From contig CALNVZ010003434.1 of NCBI GenBank assembly GCA_940671915.1, forward strand, positions 29,387,787 through 29,451,786: 64,000 bases of DNA, written 5' to 3'. Of this stretch, positions 10,637 through 24,900 are shown piece after piece (position 1 is the first letter of the stretch; each line of letters starts with the position of its first letter). The translations under genes and the position numbers were made by a program. The notes beneath the pieces were generated by a model. The model saw nothing but the letters and a program-made list of their open reading frames with translations, was not told where the DNA came from and did no database searches. This DNA is from Paracentrotus lividus (taxonomy: Eukaryota; Echinodermata; Echinoidea; Camarodonta; Echinidae).

Positions 10637-11149
10637 TTAAGTAACGGGCTACCAGGTCTTACCTGGCGAGGCTGAGAATGGTGACTGGCGATGCAAATTA
10701 TATGAAATGTGATCTTGGTTTTTATTTGTAAGTACATGTAATATTGATTTGTAATATACCTTCCTCAAAGAGACCTGTTGCTGAGCCAGCGCCATGAGCG
10801 TCTTTGGACAGTGTGTGCACTGAATAAGTTTTCAATATTATTATTATTTTTATTATTATTGATTTAGGGTATGGAAAGACAGTCACACTTTAAAAACATC
10901 AGGATAAACTTTGGTCTTCTCATTTGGCATTTCATATTCAAGATTGATAAAAAAAAAAAAACCCAGAGGAGAATGTTGTCTCGAGGTTAAAGTACGGATG
11001 TGAGCTGTAGGATTAAAACCACAACTTAGTTGCTGGAATTTATTTCTTCGTCTCATGTACCTCCTGTTTACTACATATTTCAATCTTTCCAATGTCCTAG
11101 TTGGTATATTTTACCAGACTGCTAAGGAAAAAAAATGATGTAAGTAACA

Positions 11150-11262
11150 ACCAGGGGTGGTATGGCTTTAAGTCCTATCCCATGGACTTGGCTTTGAGAA
11201 TTAAGTCCTTACCAAAGGGGCACACCAACTTGGTTTCGAACCAGCGATCTCCTCATTATGAA
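11150..11262 (-). repeat. tRNA-like SINE fragment
   Basis: The minus strand reads CTGGTTCGAAACC, a perfect B-box-like palindrome, in an otherwise degenerate tRNA-like setting. No intact A box was located, so this is a remnant. Confidence 0.35.
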
Positions 11263-11616
11263 AGAACTTACTTTAATATAATGAAACAAAGCTCTTGGAG
11301 ATTGCCCCTATTGATTTACAGGAAATGTTAGGTTAGACAAAATAACTCCAGAAAAATCTACTTTTCCATCTTCTTGTAACTTATGGGTGATTTTTGGGGG
11401 CTTCAGGTTAAAGCCCTCTTGGTTTTCAAGAGATGAATAGCAGCAGTAACATATGGAAGCTGAGATGTTTTATTAGGAATGAACTGAAATGAGGTATTAT
11501 TAAAATGCTTTTCAAAGACATGAGTCTACATTCTCTTTTCTAGTTTAGCGTGTCTTGCGAAGGTATTACTATAAATTTCTATTCAATGAAGGTGATGGTT
11601 CTAGGAATACTATATC

Positions 11617-11722
11617 CTGGATAATTACCCCCAGACAACTACCCCCCACCAAAAATCTACCGCCTAACTCCGGGGAGCTGGAAATTTAAAAATTGTCCTG
11701 GGGGTAGTTGTCCTGATACAGA
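11617..11722. repeat. Short hairpin with CCCCCAGACAACTACCCCC arms
   Basis: The left arm at 11622-11648 contains CCCCCAGACAACTACCCCC. The right arm at about 11697-11718 reads CTGGGGGTAGTTGTC. It looks like a tiny MITE. Confidence 0.5.
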
Positions 11723-11933
11723 AGGTGACATCACGGGTTCTTTTGGAGAGAGTCGGAGAGAAACAGGAGTATAGAAATTCGCGCATACCTAGCAGAAGGA
11801 CATTAACAGAAATTGGGTTGCCATGGATACGTGCTAAAAATAGAATGATTTAAATGTTCAGTGTCACATACGGACGAAAAGATCACTCTTAAGTGATCAG
11901 GCTCTACATCCTCTTGTTGGGGCCCCACAATAT

Positions 11934-12363
11934 AGGCACTGCTGAACTAGTTTGAGCTAAAAAATAGCGCGCTAATTGATGGATTGGGGAAAAAACCTGA
12001 AAAAAGAAACTGGTCCTGCACTAGCTCAAGCTATTTTAAAATTTTGCATTTACAACCCAACCTGACCTTGAACAAACAAGCCCGATGTGTATTGCGCAAC
12101 TGGTAACTACCGCTAGTGTATACACGCACAGGTGCACGATTTCAGATCTATCTCGATGTGCAACCATGTAAAATAGCGTGCTATTTCGTTTTAAAAACGC
12201 AAACCAGCTTGACTTTTTTCAAAAAAGCCTAAGATAACTCGGGCTGGGATTTCCTCCAAAATATTGCGCTATTTGACCACAAATCCTGATCTCCTCTGGT
12301 CGGGCTAATTCATCGGATCACAAATAACGCGTTTAAAATAGCTCGAGCTAGTGCAGCACCGCC
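11934..12363. mobile_element. Element with inverted GCACTAGCTCAAGCTATTTTA-like ends
   Basis: The left end has GGCACTGCTGAACTAGTTTG and the right end AGCTCGAGCTAGTGCAGCACC. A third internal copy of the left arm sits at 12008-12040, suggesting a nested or duplicated terminus. Noncoding. Confidence 0.5.
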
Positions 12364-13250
12364 TCATGAAATGAATATACATATATTGGAGAGCTAATGT
12401 AAAAGGAAGATTGAGAGAGAGAGAGAGAGACATAAGAGTAGAGTAGTAAAAAAAAAAAAAATTGAGGAAGAGAGAGTGAGATGGACTGAGATAAATGATT
12501 AAGTATAGAGGTGTTTTTATAAAGTTTTTTTTTTTTATACCCCATTTCAGAAACATTCGCCCTCTAAATGCACTTTACAACGCAAAAAAGTTTTCTGTCA
12601 TTTGCAATATTTATCATAAATTCAGGAAGAGTAGGGGAGAGATATTTTACAAATTGATAGCATCATATATGAAAGAGACATGACATGTGTAAAACAAACT
12701 GCTTCTAAAAATTCTGAAACATATCCACATGGAATCTCAGTGTCGGATCCAGGCAGGGGTGTAGGGAACGTGCACCCTCCCCCCTCCCCCCCCCCCCTTA
12801 TTTTAAAACCGCCCATGAACTGTGGATGTTAAAAACAGAATATTTTGGCACCCCCCCCCCCCTATTTTTCCATCATGGATCTGCCACTCTTGCCCCTTTG
12901 AATTGAAAGTTCAGGAAGAACAAAGGGAAAACAGTTTTTCACAATGCTTAGGACAATATTTCAGATGGGTATACAACTTACTAAAGACAAACTTATTTGA
13001 AAGAGCTCCCTCTATTGACCAATGGGGCAGAGAAAAAAAATGTTTTTTAATTGTGTCAGAGTTTTTTATTCACTTCTGTCCATGAAAGATTTAGAGAAAT
13101 GGCTTAGGTTCAGACTCATTATTTCTCAATATTACAATTGTTTCTACAAGTGTTTATCAACATCTTGGAGGCTTAAATAAAACATTAACCCACAAAACAG
13201 AAATTGTCTGAAATATTGGTTTGTGGGATATCATTTCAAGTTTAAGTTCA
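12364..13250. other. Intergenic space between the two convergent genes
   Basis: It contains a (GA)n run at 12412-12431, poly-C runs at about 12785-12797 and 12850-12862, and no recognisable gene. Confidence 0.4.
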
Positions 13251-13811
13251 ACTTTTATTCAAACCAATCAAAAACACAATATTTTAACAATCAATTGACA
13301 AAGAAAGAACATGATGGGTATTTTCGAAGAATTAAAATAGGAAGTTAAACTGAGGACACAAAACATATACGGTAATTAGATTACCATATAGTACTTGATA
13401 ACAAAAATATGGGATATGAAGGCAAATATCCATGGAAAATGTTAATTCTTCACTTTGTATATCACTTTCACTCACACTTTCTCTTAGCAGTCATTTCTTA
13501 CTCTTTCCCCCATCATTCCCTCTCTCTCTCTCTCTCCACGCCTTTATTTTATCTGTCCATTTTCTCTTTCCCTCTTTTTCTCTCCTTTTCACCCCTCTCA
13601 ATCCCATTCTCTCTTTATATCCATTTTCCCCCTCCCTCTTTCCGGTCTGTTTCCATCTCTCTCTCTCTCTCCCTTTTGTTTATCCAATTCTCCTTTTCTC
13701 TCTCTCTATCTCTCCTTTTTATCTCTCCCCCTCTCTCTCCCTCTCCATCTTCCTTTGCCTTCTCTCTATCTCCCTCTTCCTATCCCACACCACCATTTAT
13801 CCTCAGCACCA

Positions 13812-13846
<35 letters not shown>

Positions 13847-16800
13847 GAACTAGTTTAAAATAAAGTATTTATCCATAATCATATAAGTATATCAAATAAA
13901 CACACCTGCAACATCTGTTTAATTATATATTTCCGTACAGTACTTTTTTTTATTCGATCATTTGGTAATATATAATATATATAATAGATACTCTGAGCAC
14001 TGAGTTGACGCTACATTATAGTTGTGATAGTATAGTACATATGCGGCCTAAACTTGTTCTTTACTAGAAATCCCTCTTTTTGCATTATATCACATATATA
14101 TCAAGAGTAAAAGAACTAAACATAATAAATAATAATAAGACGCTAGAAGCGGTCATTGCAAGAAAAACAAAAAGTCTTAACAAAAAATGCACGCTTTCTT
14201 TCAAGTATAAAATGGCTACATAGATACATATATGAGGTGGAGTAACTCTTCATAGTACAATATGTTTTTTTTTTCATTTTTTCAATGTTTTGTGACCATA
14301 TAAAAAGTAGATTAACATCGCAAGTTATATACATATATAAACTTTGCAGTAGACTGGCATATATAATGTACACATTACATAAACAGAAGAAAAAAAGAAC
14401 TATACATAACATTCGACAGTACCAACATGAAGATTATCTAGTCATCATAATGTAATTATAAGCTTTTCTTTGTATAGATTTTTTTACATTAGTTTTACAA
14501 TAATTTGCATTACAGATAAATAGAGCAAAACATTTCAGCTATAAAGCATACAGATTTCAAAATGTAACTATAACATGGCAAAAATAAAAGCAAGTTACGT
14601 CTACAAAAAAAAAAAAAATCACAATTGCAGTAGATGTGTGCACTTTGTTTAAATTAATACAATTTTAAAAAAAACTTCTACTACCAAGCAAAAGTGAGGT
14701 AATAAGTACTTTATATCATGTACGAGTACGCAAACATTTCGGTAAAGATTTAATGAGATAAATGGAGTTGTTCTATGAGTTTTGTTATTAAATATTTCTT
14801 TCACATGAGTGAAAATTAGCGTTGTCCATTTTACCAAACCTCAAAACAATAGGGAAGATAACCATTTAATATACAGATTGTCAGAAATCAAAACAGAATC
14901 GTAAGCAATAAACAATACCATCAGAAGAAATGTCCACCAGATAAATTGTTACACACCCTGAAAAGTGTTCATTTTGCCAACAACGTGCTACGTTGTATAT
15001 GTATCATTTTTCTTTTTTCAGTAAACACCTCAATTGAGGCACAAAAAAAAGAAGAGATTTTCATGGAATTCATGGCAAGGCTGGTCTCCTTATGGTAAGG
15101 GGCAAGTTTAAAATCAATCACGGTTAACAATTTTCCAGTTCCCAGAGCCTTACAAATTTATCAAATGATATCTTCTTATAAAATCACAAATTGCTTAGTT
15201 TTCTATCCAATTTGTGACTGATTCACACAAAGTCGCATGATTTGTTCATGAATTTGATGTTTTTCTCATGATTATTTCATTCTTATTGGGTGTTCTGCCA
15301 ATGTGGAAGGTCCAAACTTCAGAGTCATATCATCCGTTCTTTCTACACTTTTAAATTCTTCATTTTTATAGTGAAACATGAAATTATGAGGTAACACTCT
15401 AAATGGAATAAAAACACAAATTTGGTCTAAAGATGATAAAAACCAAAACAAACTATCCCAACTGGAGTTTGAACAAGAAACAAAAATCAAGTGGTTTGCT
15501 AGAATTCAAAGTACTTCCAGATGATAATTTAGTTACTATTTCCCATACAATCAAATTTGTATCACATACAGACAACATAAAGAAAACAAATCTTTGGTTG
15601 CATGGTAATAACAAAATATCAACTTTCCTCCACTTAAACATTGCTAATACACTGACGAAAAATAAAACGGTACAAAATTGGAACACAACATGAAATACCG
15701 GTATAATTTTGTGAACGTGCTTGATGAACATGATTTGCACCATGACTATATATCTTTGCATACAAGATAAAACTATTACACTGATTTATATTTTCTACAT
15801 TTATAGACAAATTATAATTCTAATATTCTCATTCAAAAAGCTGTCTCAACATATTTTCTGCACTTTTTATATTTCACACATAAAACAGATCTCAACCATA
15901 ATAATGTTTTTTTTCATACGTAAACCCTCTACATGCAAACCAATTTTATTCTATTCTTTAAATCCAATGAATTTCAATTAAATTTATATCCTTCTTGCTT
16001 CAGCAAGCATAATCTCAAGATCATGTATCATCTGTTTGTAATATGTAAATTACCATGTTAACTGGATAAACATATTCAAAATGTAATCTCAGGAAATGTG
16101 TCCATTCTGTTAACTAAAATCTTATGTTACCAAACTCACATCCACATGTGTGCTCCCGGGTTGCCTGAAAATTAAGCACTTACGACATTCTATATTGGAA
16201 GGCAAGAACATGGCTCTAATGCCCTTCTTACATTTAACTTCCCTGCCGAGAGCCAGTAGAGCATGAGGTAATGCCTTTCTGCCCTCAACAAAAACCAAAA
16301 ATTTCTCTTTCCTCTCTTCCTTTGGAGCAGTTTGCATATATGGAGTAGCAGAGCCATATTTTTAATATCATTTTTCTTTGCAGCTTTTCTTTGCTGCAAA
16401 TAATTACCCTGTAAACATCGAATTTTAAACTTTGTTGGCTTGCATTTGAACAAATACAACTTTTCTGTGAATTTGTTTTTCTTTTTAAATCGAAAGAACA
16501 GTTAATATTCAATACATGATAAACATTACATACATAATATATGAATCTTTTTAATCTGAGATATAATGCTCTAAGCCGGATTGACAGGGGGCGTTAGCCC
16601 ACATTATTAATCATAGACCTAATATTTTTCTGACTCTGAAAAAATCCCCCATTCTTATGTAAATACTATTAATATTCAGAAATTCACTAATTCAATGCTA
16701 TCATTAATGTGCTTTCATATTTCCATTAATATTAGGATAAAATTAAATCATTCTCAAAGATTGTTCTGAAGTTATTCATTTTTCAGAGCTTTCATTTGTC

Positions 16801-19800
16801 TCAAATTATTGAAATGTATCCTAACATCACAACCAAAAAATCATCAAAATAGCCTCAATGATCACATTTTAATTAATCAAAGACAGCAACTACCTATCAC
16901 AATATGCTATTATTTTTTTCTATATGGACTTGTTTTCGAAAATTTTGAATTTTTAGCCCTAGGAAACTCCTGCCTTCAAACAAAAAACCAAAATCTTAAA
17001 AAATAGAACTATGTGGGCATATCAGTAACACTCATTAATTTTACAAGAGCACATTCAATTTTGTAAGGCTTCAAAAAGATGGTATCGTGGTTCTAATACA
17101 GATATAATTATCTTTGTTTTTTTCTACGGTGAACATTTAAAAAAAAAATAAACAACAAGATATTCTAATGTGGGAAATCATAATTTAACTCTGGATGTTA
17201 AACTTTAAAAGATATGAGAGGCGCTCTATAAAGTGAAACTCCACTACAGAAGGTATAGGTGAAACTGGGTAATATGGATACTACAAACAAACATTTAGCA
17301 ACAACTAGCTCATGTGCATGTCAAATTATATCACAACCCTAACTTTGATGACTTAATGATTAAATTATCTATTCATTGTATATAATGATGATGCATTTAA
17401 TAAATGAAGATAAATATATTTCAATTCAGTTCATATGTATAACTCAAGACAATATGAGTCTGCACGTTTGAGAAATGTACTCTGACGTTTGAGGTGCACG
17501 TTTTTGACAACTTTTGTATTTGGCATCTCACATAATAGTTGTCAATATGCTTCAAATATGAACATAAATGTTAATTTTACTAATTATTTTAATTACATTA
17601 ATATAATTGAAATCTAAAAAATTGAGCTGTTTTCAATGGCAAGTTGGACAATACATCACTCTGAGTATCATTATACATGCAACAAAATGTAACAAACCTT
17701 ACTATATTTTGCACTTCCATTTGATAAAGAAGCTTACAATCATTTGATTAGTAAATAGTACAAATTACTTAAATTGATATTTCATCTAGGTATGTAAATG
17801 CTTGATGCAGATGCACAATTCTCAACAATTATTGAAAAGAATGATCAAAATTTGGTCCATTAGTACTTCCCTAGTACACTCATAAACCTCCCCATTTTTT
17901 TAAGTGGAGTAGTCCACATGCTAAACAACTGGAAAGAAATGGGACAAGTCTATTACATATTTGGGGGAGTTCATGTTCCTTCCAATAAAATCTAGTAATC
18001 ACTATTGCAATATAAATATAGACATGCATAATATATCATACACAAGAAAATACAGTGAAGTAAATAATATAAAGACAATACAAGAGATTAAAACGTGTAT
18101 ACAAGGAATAAGATAAAATATGTATAAAATCAATATTTCTATAGAGTTGTTTCCTACAACGACAAAAAATCACAACATTTTTCAGTACTAAGGGCTAAGT
18201 ATTGGAATCACAGGTTATCTTTTTCATCTTTTAAATAAAAACAAGCAAACAGAAAAGCATAAAATAAAATATTTTCACAAAATATTTTCTCAGTACTAAA
18301 AAAAAAAAGAAGAAAGAATAATAAAGGTTTCACAAAGGAATGATATAAAATGAGGTGCTAAAAAAAAAGGAACATATTTAAAGGGAATGACACAAATCAC
18401 ATGAAGGGGCCCAAAAGCGATAAAAAAAACTATTCTGCCCATTTTTGTATATTATCTTTTATGCAGTTTTTTACAAGCTGTAATATGTAATCCAGGCTTT
18501 AGGAAACCTATTTTTAAATCTATTCCAAAAATACATCATTTTGTTTGTACATGATTAACTTACAATCTTCTTATGGTCTGCAATTATTTCATTGACTAAC
18601 GAGTCCATAACATATTTTTCTCCTTTCTCTAATAATAGTCGGTTCGCATCTTAAAATAGTCTATTTCAAAATAATTTTTAAGGACATATTACTATACATA
18701 TATCTTGAAATTTTTGGAGTGGGAGGATTATCTTGTTTGGCTTCATACTTGCATGAAGAATAAAAAAAATATAAAATTAGCAAAATTAATCAGGCTATCA
18801 AGGGCAGAATTTATATTTATTTCTTTATTTGTTGAATCTTAACATCTAGAAATGGTGTCTGTTCTTCCCTAAAAGGATTCACCTTGTTTTCGCGAAAAAT
18901 ATGTTTATATTTTTAATGATAAGGAAAAAAGATTTTCATGCCAATTAAGTTGGTATAATTGATATTATATCCAAATATAGTTGAAGTCAGAAGGTCCTTT
19001 TACCTAAACCAGACAAAAATAACTTATTCAGATTAAAAGGAACAAAAGTTAAACTTGTTTCATATTTTACAACCACAATATATCTCTTTGAAGGTGAACA
19101 ATATGCATTGATATTCCACTTTTCACGGACAATGGAAATTTAATTCTTTTGGGCAACTTCATATTACAGGCGATTCTCCTCTCATGAATTCTATTCACAA
19201 CAGTAAATTTCTCCCCATTGGAAAAAAGGAACAAAATATACCGGAAAAAAAAAAATAAAAAAAAAAATCATCAAACATATTCTAGTACTGAGTTTACTAC
19301 ATAATTTCTGGCAACATAAACATGAATAAAGCAATGTATATAATATATAATATAAATCATCCATATATAGTTCTTAATCTGACTAAAAATTTGGTACTGT
19401 ATAATCTATAGAATGTTGAGATAACATGAGGCAATAAGTAATACCTTTACAAAAAGGTTGATAATAGCATCATAAAAACACATTTATAGTTAATGTTGTT
19501 TTTTTTTATTTGTTATAACAGTTGTATAAAAATCATACTGAAGTACAAAAAGTACTGACTATTTGTACGAAGTGGTTAATTTCTCCAGTACTTATAGCAC
19601 AAGATTTTAGGTCTTGAATTTTTCTAAAACACTTTTTTTTTTATAGAGACTTTAAATAATTGTGTTCTATCTCAAAGTTTGAGCATCCATTCTTTAAATC
19701 TCTTGCCTTTCTGCTCCATTTTGAGGTGAAAATGGTCACAAAAAAAAGTTGGAATGAAAAAGGGAATCAAATTGAGAGAATAAGGGAATAAACTTTGAAC

Positions 19801-20392
19801 TTCAAGAAAGTGGATAACTAGTACTAAACATAAATCAAGTACTTTAAATTTAGTAATTTTTGCAAAATCAATCCTTTTATACCAAGTTCTTTTTAAATTT
19901 TCATGACTCTGTCATTCATAATACCAATATTTATGCCAAGTAAATCTTATCATTTAGGTGCCCTCCAATAGATGATTTATCCACACACACATTGTAAATT
20001 TCTGAGAAAACCAAGCAAATTATGTTTTTGTGTTTTAAATGTTGCACAAATTAGTGAAATGGTAAGCAAATTCCGCACGTTTTTTTAAGTACCTTGAATT
20101 TTTTCTTAACAAGTGCATTTCTACCAAAGATCCAACTACATGTAAGCACCAATAAATTTATAACAAACCATTGAATTTATACCAGAGCAGAAAGGCAGCT
20201 TATGCTTTCTAATAAGGAAATAAAGGAATATTAAAGCAAGCCAAATATATTGCCTGACATATCAACAATGACAACAAAAACAATGTGCATAGTAAAGCTT
20301 TCCAATAGGAACAGTGATCAGAAACATAAAATGCCTTTCGCAACCACGACAACAAACGGAAAATGGCGACGACAAACAGTCAGGAGAGGGCG
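13250..20392 (-). other. Probable long 3' UTR of the zinc-finger gene
   Basis: After the stop at 20393, more than 6 kb of AT-rich sequence continues with no foldback element, SINE or tandem array apart from the pyrimidine repeat at 13495-13850. The surroundings carry such elements every 1-2 kb. On the minus strand an AATAAA lies at 13261-13256, a candidate poly(A) signal, although many closer A/T-rich signals exist. The real UTR could be shorter. Confidence 0.35.
13495..13850. repeat. (TC)n-rich polypyrimidine tract
   Basis: It is about 350 bases of nearly pure C/T, ending in a perfect (TC)n run at about 13813-13845. The long open frames across it are low-complexity artefacts. Confidence 0.9.
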
Positions 20393-20569
20393 CTAGACAA
20401 GTTCTTGGATCTCCTGCTTGATGGTGACAGTGCGATTGAAGAGGGCGGTGAGCTCCTGGCCTATATTGGCGCCCAAGGTAGGATGGGTGGAGGCCATCTT
20501 GGCAAAGTTGACAAGAGCCTCTCTGAGACGGTCCACCTCTTGCTTCAAGACGCCTTTCTCTTCACGCTC
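20393..20569 (-). CDS. Zinc-finger gene, terminal coding exon
   Basis: The acceptor is TTTTTCTCTCTTAG. It has 58 codons plus stop TAG. The peptide starts EREEKGVLKQEVDRLREALV, which continues the helix of the previous exon, then passes through NFAKMASTHPTLGAN to IKQEIQELV. Heptad-like spacing suggests a coiled-coil tail for dimerisation. Confidence 0.85.
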   Translation of the reverse strand, partial: EREEKGVLKQEVDRLREALVNFAKMASTHPTLGANIGQELTALFNRTVTIKQEIQELV

Positions 20570-21915
20570 CTAAGAGAGAAAAAGTTTATTACAATAATAA
20601 TTTTTAAAGTAATTCTTGTAAAGTGTATACTGTATGAGCCAATATTTTCGGGTACAGATATTTTCACGATTTTGGACTAGTTTAGACTAGTTTGGGAAAT
20701 TCGCAAGTGGATGATTTCCCAATTTTTGTGATGTTTCCATTACCATAAATAGCCTATGTAGGAGTGGAAATTTTCGTGAAGATGGATTCGCGAAAATTGT
20801 GAAAATAAACCGCCAGGAAAAATAACCACTTATACAGTATTGCATCATGATTTGGAATCTCTCGGTAAATTCATATTATTTTGATAATTTCTCATTTAGG
20901 GGGGTGTGATAGCCAAGTCAGCAGAGCAGTGATTTTATAACACAAAGATCCCAGATCCCAGCCTAAATCAATGCACCACCACTGTTTGGCAAATCATTAA
21001 TACCCCAAACCAATTCCTTGGGATAGAACTTAAAGCGATAGGCCCCCTGTCCCTGCCTATAAGCATTTCTTTGCTTCCTAAGGGTGCTATCTCACTTCAC
21101 GGAGGCGTCTCCGCGACAGAATAGAAATTTCGTCTCCGCGACGGATAAATAGTATTAGAGACGTCTCTGAGACGTCTCCAAGACGTCTCCACGACAATTT
21201 GTGAAAAAAAATCCGTCTCCGAAATTCAGGAGACGTCTCTGATACTATTTATCCGTCGCGGAGACGAAATTTTCATTCTGTCGCGGAGACGTCTCCGCAA
21301 AGTGAGATAGCATCCTTAGCTGTCGGGTAAAATAAACCAATCAAACATTATTTGTCTACATGTCAACTTGTGTTTCACTCTGCCTCCCCCTCCTCCCTTC
21401 ATCTCTCTCAGGTGATTGCAAATTCCCTCCAATAATCTCTAAACATCAAAGAATGTCAAAATCTCCACGTTGCAGTCAGTAGCTGGCGAATTGAGCAACC
21501 CCAGCCCTCAATTTCATTCCCATATTTTGGGTTGATTAGATTTCATAGTTGCTTTAGTCCCACAAATGACATAATTGTTTGAGTGAAGAATTGGATCCAG
21601 GAAGAGGGATGCACGCTGAGTGAGATCTGTGTGCGGAATGACATTCCCACATATCCCAGTCACATGACAGACTTACACCAATCAAATCAATAATTTTTGT
21701 CATTCATTGTCATGTCATTTCTGTTTGGTCTTGTGTTGAATTGTCAGTGTGATTGGACTAAAACAAAGGAATGTTTCCAACAAAGAACTTTGTCTTTGTA
21801 ATATTCTGGGAAACTGAGAGAGATCAATGCATATTGTTGGTAACAACCTGTCATGGTAACTTGAATATATAGCTTTGGAAAAATTATTAGACCAAAGGTC
21901 TTTTTCATAAGGGTT

Positions 21916-21962
<47 letters not shown>

Positions 21963-24900
21963 CTCGCTTTGCATGGTAAGAAAACGTGTTAACCCTTTAG
22001 CATCTAGAGACTGCGTGAAAAGTGTCAGTTTACTCACTAGCAGAAAGTTATGATGTGATTCAATCAGACTTTTTCAACAAGAATTGCTCTGAAAACATAC
22101 TTTTTTGTGCGGAATCGGACAGCACACATCCAATGGGTTATCCACAACAAATATGGGCATGTTTCATCACATATTTTTGATACTATCTTTACTATAGCGT
22201 CCTTAAGACAGGGGCGGTTTGGGACGGTTTAGCGAGTAAGCTGAGGGGCGGTCTAGGGCGGTTTAGGTGCTAAAGGGTTAAACACAGACTAACAATACTT
22301 CTACACATTCTCTAACAATCATATCATTGACATGTGAGTATAGACCTTTTGTTACTAATGCAAATGACGCTCTTGTCCCAGAACAGAAGCTTGGTCTAAT
22401 AATTTTTGCCCAAGCTGTATATTGTTGGTAAGAACTTTTCATTGTTGGAATCAATGTTTTCAAGAAAATAGACTGAACAAATTATCATGATTTGCTGAGT
22501 TGTTCCCTGAATGAAGGTCAATTAGGACACTTACCTTGTTGAGTTGGTCCCTGAGTGATGTACACTGAGTACAGTCTTTGCAATCTTCCGTCTTCCTCTC
22601 ACAGTGTCTATTGACAGAAACAAGGAGAGAGAGATAGAAAGAGAGAGAGAGAGGGGGAGAGATAGAGATAGAGGTAAAGAGGGGAAGAGAGAAAGAGAGA
22701 AAGAGAGAGACATAAATAAAGAGAAAAAGAAAGAGACAGAGAAAAGAAAGGGAGATAAAGGAAACAAAAAGCAATAAACAAGAGACAGAGGGTGAGAAGA
22801 GTTAAGATCAAGTTTATCTCTTATTTTCCATTTGAAAAAAGAAAAGTACATGTATATTGTAACATACCAATTTCCTTTAAAAATCATAGTACAAACATTT
22901 AAAATTGTGACCCGACTATCTTTGGTCTTTTCATGGATATATATCCATGGCCTATCCTTCTCTCTTATACAGTGTGTTCCTAAAAAAAGAGGACCAAAGT
23001 TCAAAGGTCAGTCATTCCAAAAGTATATGGTTTATTCTTGTGATTTGTTACTAGAATAATAAGTAACTCTCAGCTTTTAATTTGAGACATTCTGACGTCT
23101 TAAATTGTAATGGGTCACAGAGTTAGGGTCCTTTGAAGGTAATAGGTACAAAACCCGTTTTTTCCAATTTTTTGGTTTTTGGGGTACGAAACAAAATTTT
23201 TGTTAGTTTTTGGTTTCATCGTTTTGGGGTATTTTTTTCACACAAGTTTCAATGAAATTCAATCTCATTTTCCAAAGGACCACTGGCAATGAGTGGGTCA
23301 CTATTATGGGCCTCTGGGTCGTGGTGACGTCGTGGTGACGTCTCCCTAGACTTCAGGGCGTCGTGGTAAATCGTACAAAAGTCTGAAAAAATTGTCAACC
23401 CTGTTCGATTTCTTTAATCGCTAGCAAGTTCCGACAAAGTTTCTGAGAAGTTCGTGGATACTTTCGTGCATATTTAGGGAAGTCGCGGCAACCACCGAGA
23501 CGTCACAGAGACTTGCTTGCGTCTGAAAGAAGTCTACTAAAATATTGAACATGTTTGACATTTGTTGGTTTTCTCGCGACTTCCTGGAGACTCAGGATCC
23601 GTCGCAGTGACCTCTCCGAGACTCCAGAGACTCATAATTAAGAACGCATCTCATTACCAGTGAGAAATCCACTTAGCAAAGAAATGACATTTCATTGAAA
23701 CTTGCTGAAAGAGATCCAATGACACCAATTACTTAAGAAGGTTTGTTTCATACCCGAAAAACCACAAACTTGGAAAAAAAACGGGTTTTGTACCTATCGC
23801 CTTCAAAAGACCCTAACTCTGTGACCCATTACACTTTGGACGTCAGCAATGTCTCAAATTAAAGCTGATGAGTTACTTAATATTTAGTAAACGTCACAAG
23901 AATAAACAATATACTTTTGAATGACTGAACCTTTGAACTTGGCCCTCTTTTTTTAGGAACACACTGTATATCCATGTCTTTTCATGCAGACACTCATCAA
24001 AAACTATACTTTTGAAAAAATGGAATTGTAAAAGTCCAAATTCACTTTCCTGTACCTTTCGTATCAAAGTGTTAAGTATTGTCAAAAGAGATCCTACATG
24101 TACATGAAGAAGAATGGAACTGGGTAACAATGAAAAAGCAAGAAGATAGAATAAGCATGAGAGACATTAAATCAAATTTAATTCAATATTTTTAATATCA
24201 TATGTGGTCAAAAGGACCTCATTAGTTGTGTATCTATTAAACTTACAACTGGTCATGTAAAAACAAATATCTGTAGGTTTATAAACAAAATTTGTAAATA
24301 GTACATGCACATGTTTGAACTGGTACAACAGTATATAGAAGCACGTACACCAGTGGAAACAACCCTCGTCTTTTTTTTTTTCTAGATCCCCTTCCCACAC
24401 CGTCCATTTCCTCTCTTACAATACAAAGTAGATCACATGTCCAAACAGGAAAGAGGTGGGCGAGTAGAGATAAAGCATATCAACATTCCATAAACTCAAA
24501 TGGGGGCAATAAGTCGAGATCACAATGAGGGAAATATTGAAAACAGATCCTGAAATAAAAAAACACTCCCCCTTAACCGTGAATTTGTTATTTGAAGAAA
24601 TATAGATGAAAAATGCATTGTAAACCCCCCCCCCCATTGGTGGCATTAAAAAATTAGTACAGCTACAATGTAGTTTATGCCAGACGAATGTTTATGTTTA
24701 AAAGTTATGAAACACAACTTTTAAAGTCAACTATTAATTATTCAGGTGCAATTGGACACCTAATATCCTGCTTGGAAACCTAAAACTCTTGCGTTTGTTG
24801 CCTGGGACTTAATAGCAGAATAGGAGTTCTCCTGTTACAATTTCATTTCAGTTTCATTTTATTCATTTAATAATTGTCTGTAATACTATTAACAGCATAA

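Larger units (their letters stand above)
21870..22417. mobile_element. Tc1/mariner-like MITE, interrupted
   Basis: The left end AGCTTTGGAAAAATTATTAG and right end CTAATAATTTTTGCCCAAGC are inverted copies. Both outer borders carry TA, the Tc1/mariner target duplication. The interior holds a (GT)n tract and a complete TTAA element (21993-22277). Confidence 0.6.

Noticed and set aside
13409..13863. Overlapping + strand frames of 149 and 143 codons
   Set aside because: They read through a (TC)n tract in two frames, which is typical of a dinucleotide repeat.
20363..20680. Plus-strand frame of 105 codons
   Set aside because: It overlaps the terminal zinc-finger exon in antisense and has no domain.
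22460..23004. Minus-strand frames of 104 and 157 codons over the (GA)n tract
   Set aside because: Only the 25 codons at 22608-22536 are bounded by splice sites and fit the gene; the rest is repeat.
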